64,000 bases of DNA from Hofstenia miamia. Its lineage: Eukaryota > Xenacoelomorpha > Acoela. This document shows, piece after piece, positions 1 through 11,980 of the stretch; the stretch's first letter is position 1, and every line of letters begins with the position of its first letter. Position numbers and translations under genes: made by a program. The DNA is taken from contig SCFE01000015.1 of the NCBI GenBank assembly GCA_004352715.1, positions 2,347,172-2,411,171 of the forward strand, given 5' to 3'. Under the pieces are notes generated by a model. It searched no databases and was not told the origin of the DNA. It saw only the letters and a program-made list of their open reading frames with translations.

Positions 1-110
1 TGCTGCAACAATTGCACATTTTTTGGACCCGACCCAAATGATACGTTGACCCGACCCCACCCATCCTTCTAAATTCGACCCGATCTGTCCTAATTTGGAA
101 AGGAATAGCA
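1..110. repeat. Cluster of GACCCGA motifs, edge of an element
   Basis: The hexamer GACCCG occurs at about 26-31, 48-53 and 77-82, with further CCCACCC and GACCC variants between them, inside otherwise AT-rich DNA. The cluster resembles the short-motif clusters at 15.9 and 17.2 kb. It is probably one end of a non-autonomous element cut by the window edge. The element class cannot be assigned from this end alone. Confidence 0.45.
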
Positions 111-881
111 TGTTTCAAAAAAATTTGACATGCCTAAGATCAATTCAAAGCTTACCAATTTTTATGTAACAATATGGTGCTGTCAAATGTTTTTGTTTTA
201 AGCTAACTCTATCATGTCCCAACATACGACAGAAGCAGCAGAAAACGTTGTCTCACAAACTACAGAACTTGGGTGTATGATGAATACTTTTCACACATGA
301 CTAGTAAGTGCTAGCCTACAGTGGGAAAATACAAGCATTGCTATGCATTAGCATTAGTAGTCATGTGACAAAACATCTACATACAGCACGCCGTACAACC
401 GTTCAATGCGATGTTAAAACCTATAGATGTCATCAAAGTAATTAATGCCTTATTATTGAATTACCCGACATGATCCAACTAAAAAAATCCTTTCCTCCGT
501 TTCTACCTATGACTATCACAGCTGTTATTATAACATTTGACAATAAATATGTCGTCGATTGAAATCGAATTCATATCTAAAAAAAGAAAGTGACACGATA
601 ATGCTTGCGTATATATAATATTATATTTATATTGAAATAAAAATATATACGCAATAAAAAGGTGTAATTGGCTGTAAGCAATTATTAAATTACGTTGTAA
701 GCTACTTAAGAACACCCTGTACATATATACTCAGTGCAGATCATTTACCAATTTATTGATTTAAATTTGGGATAGAGAGACTTCGCTAAATGACAAATAC
801 TTAAAAAAAATTAAATCCAAGAGGTAGCAGCAAAAAAGTGATAATTTTAAAAGAACATATTGAAATAATTAAAAAATTAAC
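111..881. other. Intronic or intergenic AT-rich sequence
   Basis: This lies 3' of the last visible SERINC exon on the minus strand and is most likely intron. The short open frame at 503-724 on the minus strand has no recognisable domain and no convincing splice sites. I see nothing else in it. Confidence 0.5.
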
Positions 882-964
882 CTTTTGCAAACACATCATT
901 TGAAGGAACAAAGAAAGCGCCAACTACCAAAGCTAATAGTAAAAGAAATTTCCAACCCCAATAG
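882..964 (-). CDS. SERINC: Serine incorporator (SERINC), internal exon (third visible)
   Basis: The minus strand shows an acceptor (pyrimidine-rich tract ending TTTAG), then 83 bases, then a donor GTTAAT. The first base completes the glycine codon split at the end of the upstream exon. Translation then runs YWGWKFLLLLALVVGAFF followed by VPSNDVFAK. This is the SERINC segment that follows the conserved HNG motif, where family members read HNGFW or HNGYW and then a membrane helix ending GAFF(I/V)P. SERINC proteins are multi-pass membrane proteins of about 450 residues. They have been linked to lipid scrambling and serine-lipid synthesis, and some vertebrate members restrict retroviruses. The exon ends in phase 1, and the remaining membrane segments must lie left of the window. 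Phase agreement with the neighbouring exon makes this call firm. Confidence 0.88.
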
Positions 965-2441
965 CTAAATAAAATACAATTAAATTAATCAAAACAAGAA
1001 TAATACAAATTGATTTTATATCAGTTTAGACCAATTAATCCTTAAATGGTGGATATCATCAATTGATGTTTGACTAGAGAACAGCGCGTATCATCCACTG
1101 ATGATCAAATTGTTTACTTACGATATGGTTGAAATTAATTGATGTCTTCTTAATTATTGTTATTCTGATATACTGCAATTACATTTACCTGAAATATTAT
1201 AAAAAAGACTTTCCGTATGGTAATTCCTCAAATCGTGTCATATCCAATGATGGAAGTTTTAAAATTTAAAAAAAATCATCATTGCAATTAATGAATTGTG
1301 TTAAATTTGTTTATCATGATAACCCTCCAGGCAATGTATTAATTTAAAAAAGTCAACAAGTAAATTAATTGGTTAATAGTCCAACAAACTTTCATTATGC
1401 TTAGTAAATCCTCCTTGTATTTTGGATTGATACTTTCACCATTTTCTGAACTATCACTTGAAATGTCCACAATACTTTTTATATTTCCCTGGCTTTCAGC
1501 TTTAGATGGGAAATCGTTTTCTGAGACGATTAGATCCTCATTTAAACCAATATTTAAATGAGCACTTTGAGCAGCATTTCAAAGTAATTGTTCCTAGATG
1601 GCTTAAACACGTTTTATTAAATGTTGTTTTTTTTACCATAAGCATAAAATGTTATGGAATGCTTGAAATTTTTTTTAGGGATTCGTCCATCCGTACTTCT
1701 ATAGACAACCTTCTACCGAAAGCCAACAAAACTTGCGTGTTGTTTACGTGTTTATAATAAATCAATGTTTGCTCTTATTTGTTTTTAGCAAAATACTATA
1801 CCTTGAAATGGTTCTGCTTAAGAGCAAGAAAACCACTGTAAACGATTAAAACATTTTTTGTAAGAAAAATATAGCAAATTGCCTACCACGCTAAGAACAT
1901 GCAACAAACTTACTTTTCATTTACTGCAATGGAAAATAGCTGAATTTCATTTAATAATTTATTGAGACTAAAATTGCAACATTGTGTTATGGCATATAGG
2001 TTGTGATATTTCTTACTTGATCCAACTGCATCAATAAAAACCAATTAATAGCAAAGGTGAACATAATATAAGCGACTCGGTGGATGGACAAGATTAAATT
2101 TTAAATTCAGGCATATGTTACAGTTTTTTTGCTTACTTCACCTCTAATGACAAAACCCTTTACTCAGGTGATTGCTATTGTCCATCAATTATGCTTTACA
2201 GTGCATTTTCAAACATATTTGGACAAATTATGTATGAAATATTTGCATTATGATTGCACTCAGAATGAAAAGGTCTAAAGAACAATTTTACCAAGAGGAC
2301 ACTTGAATAAAACTAACAATTATTGATAACTGAAATGTTTGAATATCAAAGACATAGGGAAAGCTTTAGGGTTTGAGATTGGCCTGTTATAGGTGCCAAG
2401 CTGCATGCCATTTACAATAAAAAAAAAGGATCGACATTTAC
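965..2441 (-). other. SERINC intron, 1,477 bp
   Basis: The intron runs from a GTAAAT donor at 2441 down to a TTTAG acceptor at 965 on the minus strand. It is AT-rich. A plus-strand open frame at 1506-1757 carries no family signature and is preceded directly by a stop codon. I see no transposon in it. Confidence 0.8.
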
Positions 2442-2620
2442 CCATTATGAATTTTTCCACGTATGCATTCGCTATTCTTCACTCCGACGGTGAATATAGC
2501 TAATATGGCAAAGTAGACAACTGTGGCCATGGACACACGGTAAACGGCAAGTTTCCCCAAAAGGTCGCGGCAGTTTTTTCCCAAATCATTCTGTTCACAT
2601 ACATCGAAATACTTGGGCAT
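2442..2620 (-). CDS. SERINC: Serine incorporator (SERINC), internal exon (second visible)
   Basis: This 179-base exon is bounded by an AG acceptor at 2621-2622 and a GTAAAT donor starting at 2441. It reads in phase 0 from MPKYFDVCEQ through KLAVYRVSMA, then a hydrophobic helix, then VGVKNSECIRGKIHNG. The (G/K)xxAVYRV motif, the hydrophobic stretch and the closing V(K)S/N...R..(I/V)HNG match the second membrane region of SERINC proteins. The methionine at the first codon is internal, because it lies immediately after the splice acceptor. The last two bases start the glycine codon finished by the next exon. This exon and the one at 5504-5668 join in phase 0, giving a continuous SERINC-like sequence. 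Confidence 0.92.
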
Positions 2621-5503
2621 CTAAACATTAGAATGCATTAGAATACAGTAGTAATTACGAAGGACTAAAACACCTTTTAATTAAAGTTTTTACTTTTGCA
2701 ACTACTTTAGAAACGCTCAATTTTTTAAATTGTCACCGAATTTTAGAAAAGTGAACATACATCTACAATTGCGTAAAAATGAAATCGATTTAGTGGGTTT
2801 TTTTGTTGTCTAGTCTATGCGTACATATTTCTACGCTAAAGCAGTGTCATATTGACACACACAGCTGTGTTGTTGGAAAACTAGAAAGTTCGTAGTATGT
2901 AAAAATACAGCTGGATTCTTCAATCAGTTACTCTTCTTTTAGAATTACCAATTTACGTAAAAACCAATATTTTGAAATGAAACAACTTTTAACATTCGTA
3001 AAATTGCAAATTTCAAAAGTAATATTTCTCCAATTATATTTCAATATTTTTAGATGGAAAGTACAGAACATTAATTTTTCTGGAAATTACTTACAATGTG
3101 AACAAATTTTTTATACCAATAATATCATCTAGAGTGCAAAAGTACGAATTATTTGTCCACTTTTTGTAAATTTCCTCAACTTCTTAACCCCAATCTCACT
3201 TTTGTTACGTTTTCGTTACAAACTAAAAGTTTGGAAAAAAACTGGGTCAAATTATTTTAAATTAGTCTAACATTTTCATAATGTATACACCACTATCACA
3301 AATGAGTAGTTTATATGATTATCACCAACACTTGGTTGCCCCCGCTTCAGCATACTATAAAATAATTAAAGTTACGATTCGTAACAAGTGTTTCGAGGTA
3401 AAAAAATTAATAACAAAAGTATTAAAATAACTACATTATATTAAAGCAGCATGTGCAGGGGCACAGAATTTTCTAGGGGAACTCAAAACACAAAAAGCAC
3501 TTCTTTAACATTTAATCTTTTTTAAAAAAACAACCCCTCCCTTGAAAAGATTTGTTTATTGTACACAACTGAAACTGTATAATTCATTTACTACTTATAT
3601 TACTCGTTTAAAATAATAAAAAATGGTGGCAATTTTTTCTATGTCCTTACATTCTCCCGGCCCCTAGATCTACACTAATGATTATGTGCAATAATAAGCA
3701 ACAAACAACTCCTGCATGCAAAACATGTTGATTCCCAGAAAGATGGCTTGGAAAAATATATTTTTTTGCTAAAAATTTCTCGTCAGTTTGAAAATTTTTT
3801 CAATTGCTAAGAGACGGACAAAAAAGCAAAATAGTGCTACCAAAAATTCAACCTCCCTGAAAGAGACACGAGCAATAAAAAATTTCAACATTTCCCCATA
3901 AATAGCTTCGAATAATTCAAACGTCTAGTTCCTCTCGGTTTTAAATGATAAAAACAAAAAATAAAAGCAAACTTTGTATCACCGACAAAGACTGCTTCTA
4001 GCAGAATAAAGGATACCTAGTTGTTTGATTGAATAAAATTTAAATCTAATCAAGAAAGAATCGTCAGCGAATTCAACGAGTTATTGAATAAAAAGTTGGC
4101 ATTACTAAAACGATGATGTCGAATGGACAAGGGAATTCAATGTCGCATCAATAGGGAATATATCGAGAGAGAAATTAAAACAGTTGAGTGAGAAAGACAG
4201 GGGATGCGTGAAATACAATAACGATTACTCCAACAAATGGACCACTGGGTCAGAAATTAAATTTAGCCAAGCGATAAGGGATCCACGTTCGTTTTATTCC
4301 TAAATCTTTCTTTGAAAAGGGTTGTTAAAAAAATTGCTTGAGTGGGGAGAATTGTTATTGAATTGTTTTTTACTGCATGTATACGAAAATTAGAATTGGA
4401 CAATTCGTTATATTTAAATATTCGAAGAATTTTACGGGCATATGATCAATTTGACGGAGGCAGTGATGAAAATTTACTGAATAAGAATTCCAGAAAAGTC
4501 ATATATTAAAATAGTCCCAGCCCACTGTCTAGTGAGACTACGATTACTCGCTTGACAATTTCAAATAATTTGGAGATATCATACTAATCGGTGTAGCTAG
4601 GAAGTCATTGTATGAAGTAAATTGGAGAAACAGTCGGGGAGCAAATTCCAAACAAAACGTACACAATTTTTTCCAGCAAATTGCACACCAAGAAATGATA
4701 ACAAAATATGACTTTTGTCATTGATGAAAAGTAGAACGTAAAAGTCAAAATTTATTTTTTCATCAAAAACTTTACAAAGTTTGTTTGGCATGAAAAACGG
4801 GAAATACTTAGTATGATTGTATGATCAAAAACACTAAAATAGTTAGGTCAACATTTAGCTTGAGGTCAAAATCGGTTATGAAATTAACACATTTCTACAT
4901 GTTTTTGTGAAAATGCCTATCAACATTTGAATTCAAATCAAAGAAAAAGAGCAATTAGGTAAAATGAAAGACATGATTGCAATAGTTTGCGGAAACACTC
5001 CATGCAATCCAGCAATCATAGCTAAACATCAAATGGTCCAATATCTGATGTCAATCTTGAATGAAGCTCTTCGCAGCTCCGAAAACCTTTAGCAAGAGAT
5101 TGTGAATTTTATCTTGAAAATTTTACATTTTGTCATACGTAAACAGGACTTTAAACAAGTTTTAAACAAAATACAAATTTTATTATTAGACCAATATAAA
5201 GTCAAAAGTTCTTAGATTTTGCTCAATTTTTATGATCAAAATAGAAAGTGTTTAGGTCAACATTTGATTATAAATAGAAATATTTCCAAAAGAGCTAACA
5301 CTAATTTTGGATGTTATGAGTTTTAAAGCAACAGCATTTATACTATAATTTAAAACGTTGCGTGACAAACGCTGAGGACTTCACTGCTCATAACAATTTG
5401 GCATAGTTTTAAATATCTCAGTCCAAGTGTTAAAAATGGAACATCATTCTTAGGATCTAACAGACATGAACTATTGGTATCAATAGAATCTGATGAAACT
5501 TAC
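2621..5503 (-). other. SERINC intron, 2,883 bp
   Basis: This stretch separates the exons at 5504-5668 and 2442-2620. It starts with a consensus GTAAGT donor and ends TTTAG. It is AT-rich with no recognisable mobile element. The small minus-strand open frame at 4597-4791 has no recognisable similarity. Confidence 0.8.
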
Positions 5504-5668
5504 TCTATCCTGTATAAACTTTTCAGCATCGTCCGATATGAGGAGAAAGCAAACCAATGTGGAAAGGAGAAGATAAAGAGTGTACATCAACCGAGTAGTG
5601 ACTGATCCCCGAGCTTTCGGAAGACAACCACAACAGCTGCATAATGCAGAGCCAAAGCAGCAGGCCGC
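5504..5668 (-). CDS. SERINC: Serine incorporator (SERINC), N-terminal exon (first visible)
   Basis: The exon is 165 bases, exactly 55 codons in phase 0, between a TTCTTTAG acceptor and a consensus GTAAGT donor. It reads AACCFGSALCSCCGC, then TTRLMYTLYLLLSTLVC, then DDAEKFIQDR. The cysteine-rich CC(F)GSA.CS.CC block followed by (S/T)TR.MY.L.LLL.T is the diagnostic N-terminal signature of SERINC. The correct frame is not the longest open frame in this place, so an ORF scan alone would miss it. Only about ten residues are normally found upstream of this block, so the missing start exon should be very short. An 18-base candidate at 6207-6224 (MGDSSQ, donor GTAGTA) is in the right phase but unproven. 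Confidence 0.93.
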
Positions 5669-7221
5669 CTAAAGAACTACTGGTATTTAAAATCTTTGAT
5701 CTCCAAGCGAATACAAAAAAGAAAATAAATTCAATGTGGAAAATTAAGCAAAAAATTGAAAACAGCAAAAAGAAAGAATTAGTAAAGTTGGAACTTTATG
5801 ATGAAGTTAAGTAATATTTTACAAATATTAAAAGTAAGATTTTGCTAATTATGATAAAGAAAACTTTCTGGGAAAAATATGCACGACGATTATTTTATAT
5901 CATTGTAAAAATAATTCACACAATTTACTAATATTTGAGCGACATGAACGATTGTACAAAAAGTCGCAAAGCATCATTAGATAAAGTTCTTGACGCTCTG
6001 AAGCCCTTGATAAGATCGAACAATGTTCGCGGAGCCATTGCGATGAATGGGCGATGAAAGGGACGTTTACCAATCAAATGGATAGATAGAAAGTGTTGAT
6101 ATGTTATGCTGGGAGTGCTTAAAAAACAGTTTTAAACAAGCCAATAAAAAACAGTGTAAAACATTGAATAAAAACATGTTTAAACAGTATATGTGTTTTT
6201 TACTACTTGCGAACTGTCACCCATCTATTTCAAATATTTGATGACTAACTGTTTCAAATTGTTAAATTCTATTTTGTCTAATGATTCTTGAATAATGCTA
6301 AGGAGAAAGCACATAATTTGGGACTCATTTATCGGAATTAAGAATGACGGAAAGGACTAGATAGGTATCCATTGCTTAATTACCAAGGAGAAGATAAAGA
6401 TACCATAGGATCAATATATTAAAATATTGAAATTTTCATTGAAGTGAAGGTACCATGCAAATTTTGTGGAATTTTATATTATGGGTGCTTTTGATGAATT
6501 ATTCATTAAATAAAAAAATGGCTCGCGGTCACCTCTTTTATAATAATGTTGAAAGTTTCTTAGAGTCGCATTCATGTAGACTAACTTCTATGTGCTCGTT
6601 TGCTCAGGTTTTCAACTGTCTTCTATTCTCGCCAATGTCCGAACATTCAGCACAGTCGTATGAAAACTCAAACTGATTCAAAAAAATAATTAAAACATGC
6701 GCACCGCCTAGTAAATATAATGGATTTTGCCAAGGAGAGAGCAAATTTTAATAACCTAATTAAAATATTAACACTCAGAGGAAAATAATTGGATTGTGAA
6801 AAGACGACATTTTTCTATTCGTAATCCAGTGGAACAAAGCGCCACGGCATTGAAATGTAACATTTTAGTTTTAAAGTGATCGTCATCCAGTTACAAAGTG
6901 AACAGCAGAACACAGCCGCTTTTCAGCCATTTCAATGAAATTTGAGTCTGGGAATGACATGAAAATGGTTTGCGACATCTGGACGCTTGCGATTTTTACT
7001 TTTCTTTCAGGTAGATAGAGTGGCAATTGGAGACGTGGTTTAGGAAACGAACCACTAATTCATTTTAAAAACGAAACAAGCATTTAAATAACAAAAGAGA
7101 AAATCATTGTCTATACCGTAGAGGGTTACTTGTAACAAAAACTGATTCATTTATCGACCACGAGTATATACCCACACTTTTATACATACATCAGTTCTGT
7201 ATATTTTGGTAAATATATTTT

Positions 7222-7223
<2 letters not shown>
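5669..7223. other. Region upstream of SERINC
   Basis: This is AT-rich DNA that should hold the SERINC start exon and promoter. One minus-strand candidate start exon lies at 6207-6224: ATG GGT GAC AGT TCG CAA followed by GTAGTA. It fits phase 0 and the usual MG start of SERINC proteins, but so short a match could be chance. The plus-strand open frame at 6455-6676 has no recognisable domain. Confidence 0.4.

Positions 7224-7262
<39 letters not shown>
7224..7262. repeat. (TA)n microsatellite
   Basis: This is an alternating TA tract of about 39 bases, with a degenerate copy of its flank just upstream (AAATATATTTTGG). Confidence 0.95.
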
Positions 7263-7267
<5 letters not shown>

Positions 7268-8622
7268 TTATGGGAACGCAGTATTAATTGCAATTGTAGC
7301 TTAAAATGTATTGACGTTTATTAAAAAGAAAATTAGTAGTTATCACAGCTTTGTAAATTACAACCGATTTAGCTGTTCCACATTCATGATTGCAAGTAAC
7401 TTTTCCTATACATTAATAAAAGTAAAATAAGATGAAATATCAGCATCATCATTAAATTACCTTAAACACTTTATAAGAATCAAATAACTCATTACAGATA
7501 ACGTAATGTTATCAAAATAATCAATTGACTATAAAAATGAGATCTTCAATCCTGACATCAAAATCTATTCTTTGAAGTAAATAAAAACCATTATTTCCAA
7601 GTTCTCAAACTTAATTAAGCAGCGGCTTCTTAAGATACAATTTTAATTTCCTCGGTACCGCCCTCGCTTAAGGGTAGCATAACTATATATTACATACTGC
7701 AAACTTTATTACATATAAAAGAATTTCAATGATGCAATAAATCTCTTAAGTAAAATCTAATGAATTGCTAATTCGCTAATTTGGAATCGATGCTGTTTAG
7801 AAGTATACCAAAGATATCAAATAATTTAGGCTGAATTATAGAACAACATAAGTGATGACTGATTAAAACAAGTATCAATGCTAAAATGCCAGGAGTTGAG
7901 ACATCCCAATAGTCACCTACAAAATGTTCATGTGTGTCATAGCCCTTAAGAGTGGAATCTACTACTACTACTACTTCGTATTTACCAATGTCGCCAGCGT
8001 CTGTATTTTTGTGGTGCTAATTATGAACCAATAATTACTATTGAAAGGTTCATAAATTACCGTAAAAAACTATGGCAAAGTCTACGATAATTTTTAGTGC
8101 TAATCTTAATTACTTTTGAGGGGGCCTAAAATTCAAAAACTTTTTGAACATCAAAATTACACCATATCAGGTTGTTCCAATGAAACTTTTCAAACATGAC
8201 CAAAATATGGATAACCATAATGCATGTACAGTCTGCGACATTTTATTAGGACCACCTCATTTTTTGTATTTTGTTGCGATAGTTGATAATCCTCCCTTAT
8301 TATTTCATATACTATCCAATACAGCAAGTTAACATATAAAGCTACTTTACACTACAATATAAACTGGTCTCAGTCAAACACTATCAAACCAGACACCCAA
8401 ATGTAAAAATTTGTCTGGGCATATTGTTAGGACCATTGATAATCAGACAATGTAAAATGTTTAAAGTCCACAAATTAAATGAAACAGCCAGCCAATCACT
8501 TCGCATTGAATGCTGTAGTTTGCAATCCACATCTGACAACAGCATTTTTTCGTCTGCCTCTAATCAATTATTATTAATCATCATTCATCGTTATGGGCAA
8601 GCGAAAGGACCTAACTCAAGTG
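7263..8622. other. Intergenic AT-rich sequence
   Basis: No gene is recognised here. A short (CTA)n tract sits near 7961-7975. The small plus-strand open frames at 8144-8332 and 8424-8666 show no family features, and the second runs into the (TA)n tract and the hAT end. Confidence 0.5.
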
Positions 8623-8642
8623 CATATATATATATATATATA

Positions 8643-8654
8643 CAGGGTTGCCAT
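8643..8654 (+). repeat. hAT terminal inverted repeat, left
   Basis: CAGGGTTGCCAT is directly preceded by a TA tract and marks the left border of the element. Confidence 0.8.
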
Positions 8655-8744
8655 ATTTTTAGTTAAAAACGGTTATTAACTTAACAAAAGGTAAATTACC
8701 TAAATTAACAATGTCTTAACAACAAAAATGTAAAAATCAAATGT

Positions 8745-10339
8745 TCAGTTTTTGTTTAGTTGTTTGAACAAAAAATCCATCTTGCCAGCATTTTCCACTC
8801 CAAGATTGCTTAGCAACTTGCCGTACGTAAGGCGAAGAGTTGAAAAATAGCGCTCTAGGCCAGTACTTGAGGGAATTGTTGTGACAATTGAAACTGCTAA
8901 ATTGACCAATTCTTTCGAGAATCCAAGCTTCAAGTAACTTTTGCCACCATGCTTCTAGAGAAACTTCTTGGTACTCATTCTCGAATAAGTCAGAAATGTA
9001 TGGAGGGAGCTTCCTCATGTATCTTGACAAGTCTTCCATGAGTCCACACGTTTCTTTAATGTAGCTTATTGCAGAGGAATTTCCGACGGCGATCATCTCA
9101 GATCCATGGAAGCGATGATCGAGTAGATGAGCAGCCAGTGTAACAAGCGCGAAGGCGGATTCAGCTCTTTGGGAGACACAGTCAACATACTCGATAAGAG
9201 CGCATGAAATCACTGACTTCCACATGCCGATGAAAGGGTAAAATCATTAGATTGAAGGTTGTCCAACATGACACTTACACTCTAAGAAGACGAGTACATC
9301 TTCCACAGTTCTCTTCAGCGAAATTTCCTCTATATATTGATACACTGCATCGGAGGATTTCGCGTGCGCATTTATGATATCGCCAACTTGCGCACAATTC
9401 TTGAAAAAGTACTCCAATGTGTCAGTGCAACTATTCCAATCTGGTTCCGCAAGGCATGGCTGGTTGTGCCATATTCTTGATCTTGAGGGCAGCTGAACAC
9501 GAATGAGAGTTTCTTCACATATTTGATGACAGCTTTGACTTTGGTGCATATCGCCTTAATTTCTTTTTTCTGTAAGACACCAAATAAGGATGGCAACTGG
9601 GTGCATGAATGTTTCTCATTGATTTTCCTGCAGCTTTTTTCTTATCAAAACCATATTGGCAGCATTGTTTGTTACGACACTCCCTATCTGTATTCCGAAT
9701 TCGTCTTCAATGAACGCTAATTGTTCGCATGATATGGTTTCCAAGTAGTCCGACGTATGGGGCTCACCGGTCTTGTCGATTGTTGCAACAAGGTAGGGAT
9801 TCCTCTTTACACACAAAGCAAACTACGAGAACTAGATCAGTCTTGATATTTGACCATCCGTCAATAACCAAGGTGGTTCGCAGTCCCTTGACAGAAACCT
9901 TCAAATTCTCGCGCTCTGTTGTAAGCGTTATCCAGCAGCTCGCCTGCTATTTTCCTTCTATTAGGTTCGATTGTTCCAGGTCGCAGTTGCAGTACATAAG
10001 CCTTGAAATGCATACTACCGCCAGCGTTGAGGGGTATGTTGTTGGCAATGAGACATCAAACCAGAAGAGTATCTAGCTCGTGTTGAGTTGTTTTCGACAG
10101 ATGTGAATCAAGTGTCGTTTGCTTTAGCACTTTTGAGGGTCCTGGAGCATCAATATTGATAAGTTCTTCGTTTCCACTGTTGCATTTTCGAGATGTTTCT
10201 CCAAACGAGCAGGGTTGTTGGTAACCTCGACCCCATATGCCTTGCATTTGCCTTTCTTAACTACTTGGACGGTAACTTCGCGCAATTTCTCCCAGCCACG
10301 GTTCTTAGGTGGAGGCATTTCATGTTGATATGAAACCAT
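8745..10339 (-). pseudogene. hAT transposase pseudogene
   Basis: Reading the minus strand from 10339, the pieces appear in hAT order. First comes a degenerate BED zinc finger (KGKCKAYGVEVTNNPARLEK followed by HLE), with tyrosine where the second zinc cysteine is expected. The catalytic-domain start IDGWSNIKTD is near 9843-9870. HTSDYLE and TNNAANM follow at 9616-9816. The helical insert is at 8940-9550. The C-terminal dimerisation region is at 8745-8933 (TTIPSSTGLERYFST, LRLTYGKLLSNLG). At least five frame changes separate these pieces, so no intact enzyme is encoded. It is a cut-and-paste DDE transposase remnant, not a host gene. Confidence 0.88.
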
Positions 10340-10388
10340 GTAAAAAACGTGTTAATTATACCCTTGTAAATAACAAAATGTAAGTAAC

Positions 10389-10400
10389 ATGACAACCTTA
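10389..10400 (-). repeat. hAT terminal inverted repeat, right
   Basis: The reverse complement TAAGGTTGTCAT pairs with the left terminus at 9 of 12 positions. It is followed by a TA tract and a single unknown base at 10423. Confidence 0.75.
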
Positions 10401-10422
10401 TATATATATATATATATATATA
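10401..10422. repeat. (TA)n microsatellite
   Basis: This TA tract abuts the right end of the hAT element and ends at the single N at 10423. Confidence 0.9.
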
Positions 10423-10423
10423 N

Positions 10424-11676
10424 AAAACAATAAAGTTAAATATTGGGAGAAGTTCACAAAAGTGTCAAAATAGTGCCACCCTTTAATATTACTGCTATTA
10501 TATAAACGAGTTGTATTCCTTTTAAGCAGGAAATATTCCAGAAGGAGTTCAATGTAGCACTAACTCGAAGAAATTAGAATGAGATCAAGCCTACATAGTT
10601 ATTACATTTTACTTGCAATAATGTGAAAAATAATTCGAAGAAATAATATTTGATTTAAACTTAATCTTTATTCTTAGTTATGTGTTTTCCAGATATTTTA
10701 AGTATTTCTAATGTTCTGTGAGTCTTGGAGACCTAATGAGTCTTAATTTCTTCGTTTAAATGTCGTGAATATCAGCTTTTACTTCGCAAATTCATGGGTT
10801 TCAAAATTTTGAGATTCTGGGAAATTCGTCATGCTGTAAAGGTATACTTTTAGCTGGAAATTGTGGGTTCTTATGTCTATTGGTTGAGTCATGTGCTTGG
10901 ACTGGAGCATCCCTTAGAATTGTTTACTTGCTAGAAATTTCTTAATGTATTACTAATTTTATATAATTTCTGCCAGTAAAATGTTAACCCTTTACCAACA
11001 ATCTGAATTTTCATCGAAGCGACTTGTTGAGTTTGATTGATTCTGGGCCAAATATCAAACATTTGAGATAAGGTATAATTTATTTTATTCTGTTAAATGA
11101 AATTCCTTGCATTGATCTATTTTATAGCTTTCGAGAAAAAAATGAGAACGGTCTCTTTTATGTTAAAATATGAGATGTGTAATCACGAGCAATGAGTAAA
11201 ACATCAAATAACGGGAATGCCGCAATGGCATCTATATGGCTGGATTGCCGAATTGGCTACTTTCGTCATAACATTTTACTGGATTAGAGAACCTCTTCTC
11301 GAGGGACCACAATTAAGTCGGCCCGCGGCAACCGCTCTCACACGCCACGAATTATGAATAATTAGATTTAACAAGGAATCGGTCTCAATAAAATAGATTC
11401 GTCCCTCTGGTATAGCCACTACTTGCAATAAATGTGAGAACAGCATCTTTTTGTTAAAATTATCTGTTATATTAAATGCCATCAATGGATTTAATAGTTT
11501 TAGTGTTGTACGTAAGCGACATCTTTGCCGCAGGTGTGATAATTATTTGCAGAGAAACTTATAAGGCGAGACAGTATAATGAAAGTGGAAGAATGCAAAA
11601 TTCTGATAAAATTTATCTAACCGATTAAAATGCATGCAACATATAAATGTATATATTTGAACAAAACTTGGGTTAG
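10424..11676. other. Intergenic AT-rich sequence
   Basis: No gene is recognised. The minus-strand open frame at 11276-11485 has no recognisable domain. Confidence 0.5.
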
Positions 11677-11704
11677 TATATATATATATATATATATATA
11701 TATA
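11677..11704. repeat. (TA)n microsatellite
   Basis: This is an alternating TA tract of about 28 bases. Confidence 0.95.
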
Positions 11705-11935
11705 CTAGTAGAATCAGAGATGGACAGGGGAAGAATTAGCCGCCCAGAGATTACAACTGGCCTAAAAATTCAAGAAAGTACTCGATGAGAAAAATAATTG
11801 TAACAAGCAAAATTAATAATGTTAAAATTTTGATCTGTTATTATTTGAAAAATTCGACCCCGTTCCGCATGAGTGGAACATCACAAAAATTTAACTTACC
11901 TAACCAATCCATACGATGGTAATCTCTTCAGAACT

Positions 11936-11957
11936 ATGGATCACCCATCTGATCCAT
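11936..11957. repeat. Inverted repeat (hairpin) 1
   Basis: ATGGATCA and TGATCCAT form a perfect 8-bp stem around a 6-base loop. The stem sequence recurs in the next hairpin 24 bases downstream. Confidence 0.8.
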
Positions 11958-11980
11958 ATGATACACAGTATACAACAACG

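Larger units (their letters stand above)
8643..10400 (-). mobile_element. hAT DNA transposon, about 1.76 kb, defective
   Basis: The left end starts CAGGGTTGCCAT at 8643. The reverse complement of the right end at 10389-10400 is TAAGGTTGTCAT, matching at 9 of 12 positions. A CAGGG(T)TGCC start is typical of hAT termini. The element lies between (TA)n tracts at about 8623-8641 and 10400-10422, which may include an 8-bp target duplication of TATATATA, though this cannot be told apart from the microsatellite. The interior holds a broken hAT transposase on the minus strand. Confidence 0.85.

Noticed and set aside
1506-1757. 83-codon plus-strand frame inside a SERINC intron
   Set aside because: A stop codon precedes the ATG, there is no recognisable domain, and it is antisense to an intron.
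5523-5768. 81-codon minus-strand open frame
   Set aside because: It is an out-of-frame shadow of the SERINC exon at 5504-5668. The neighbouring frame carries the family signature and the splice borders.
9523-10076. Plus-strand frames inside the hAT element
   Set aside because: Antisense to the transposase relic and without any domain.
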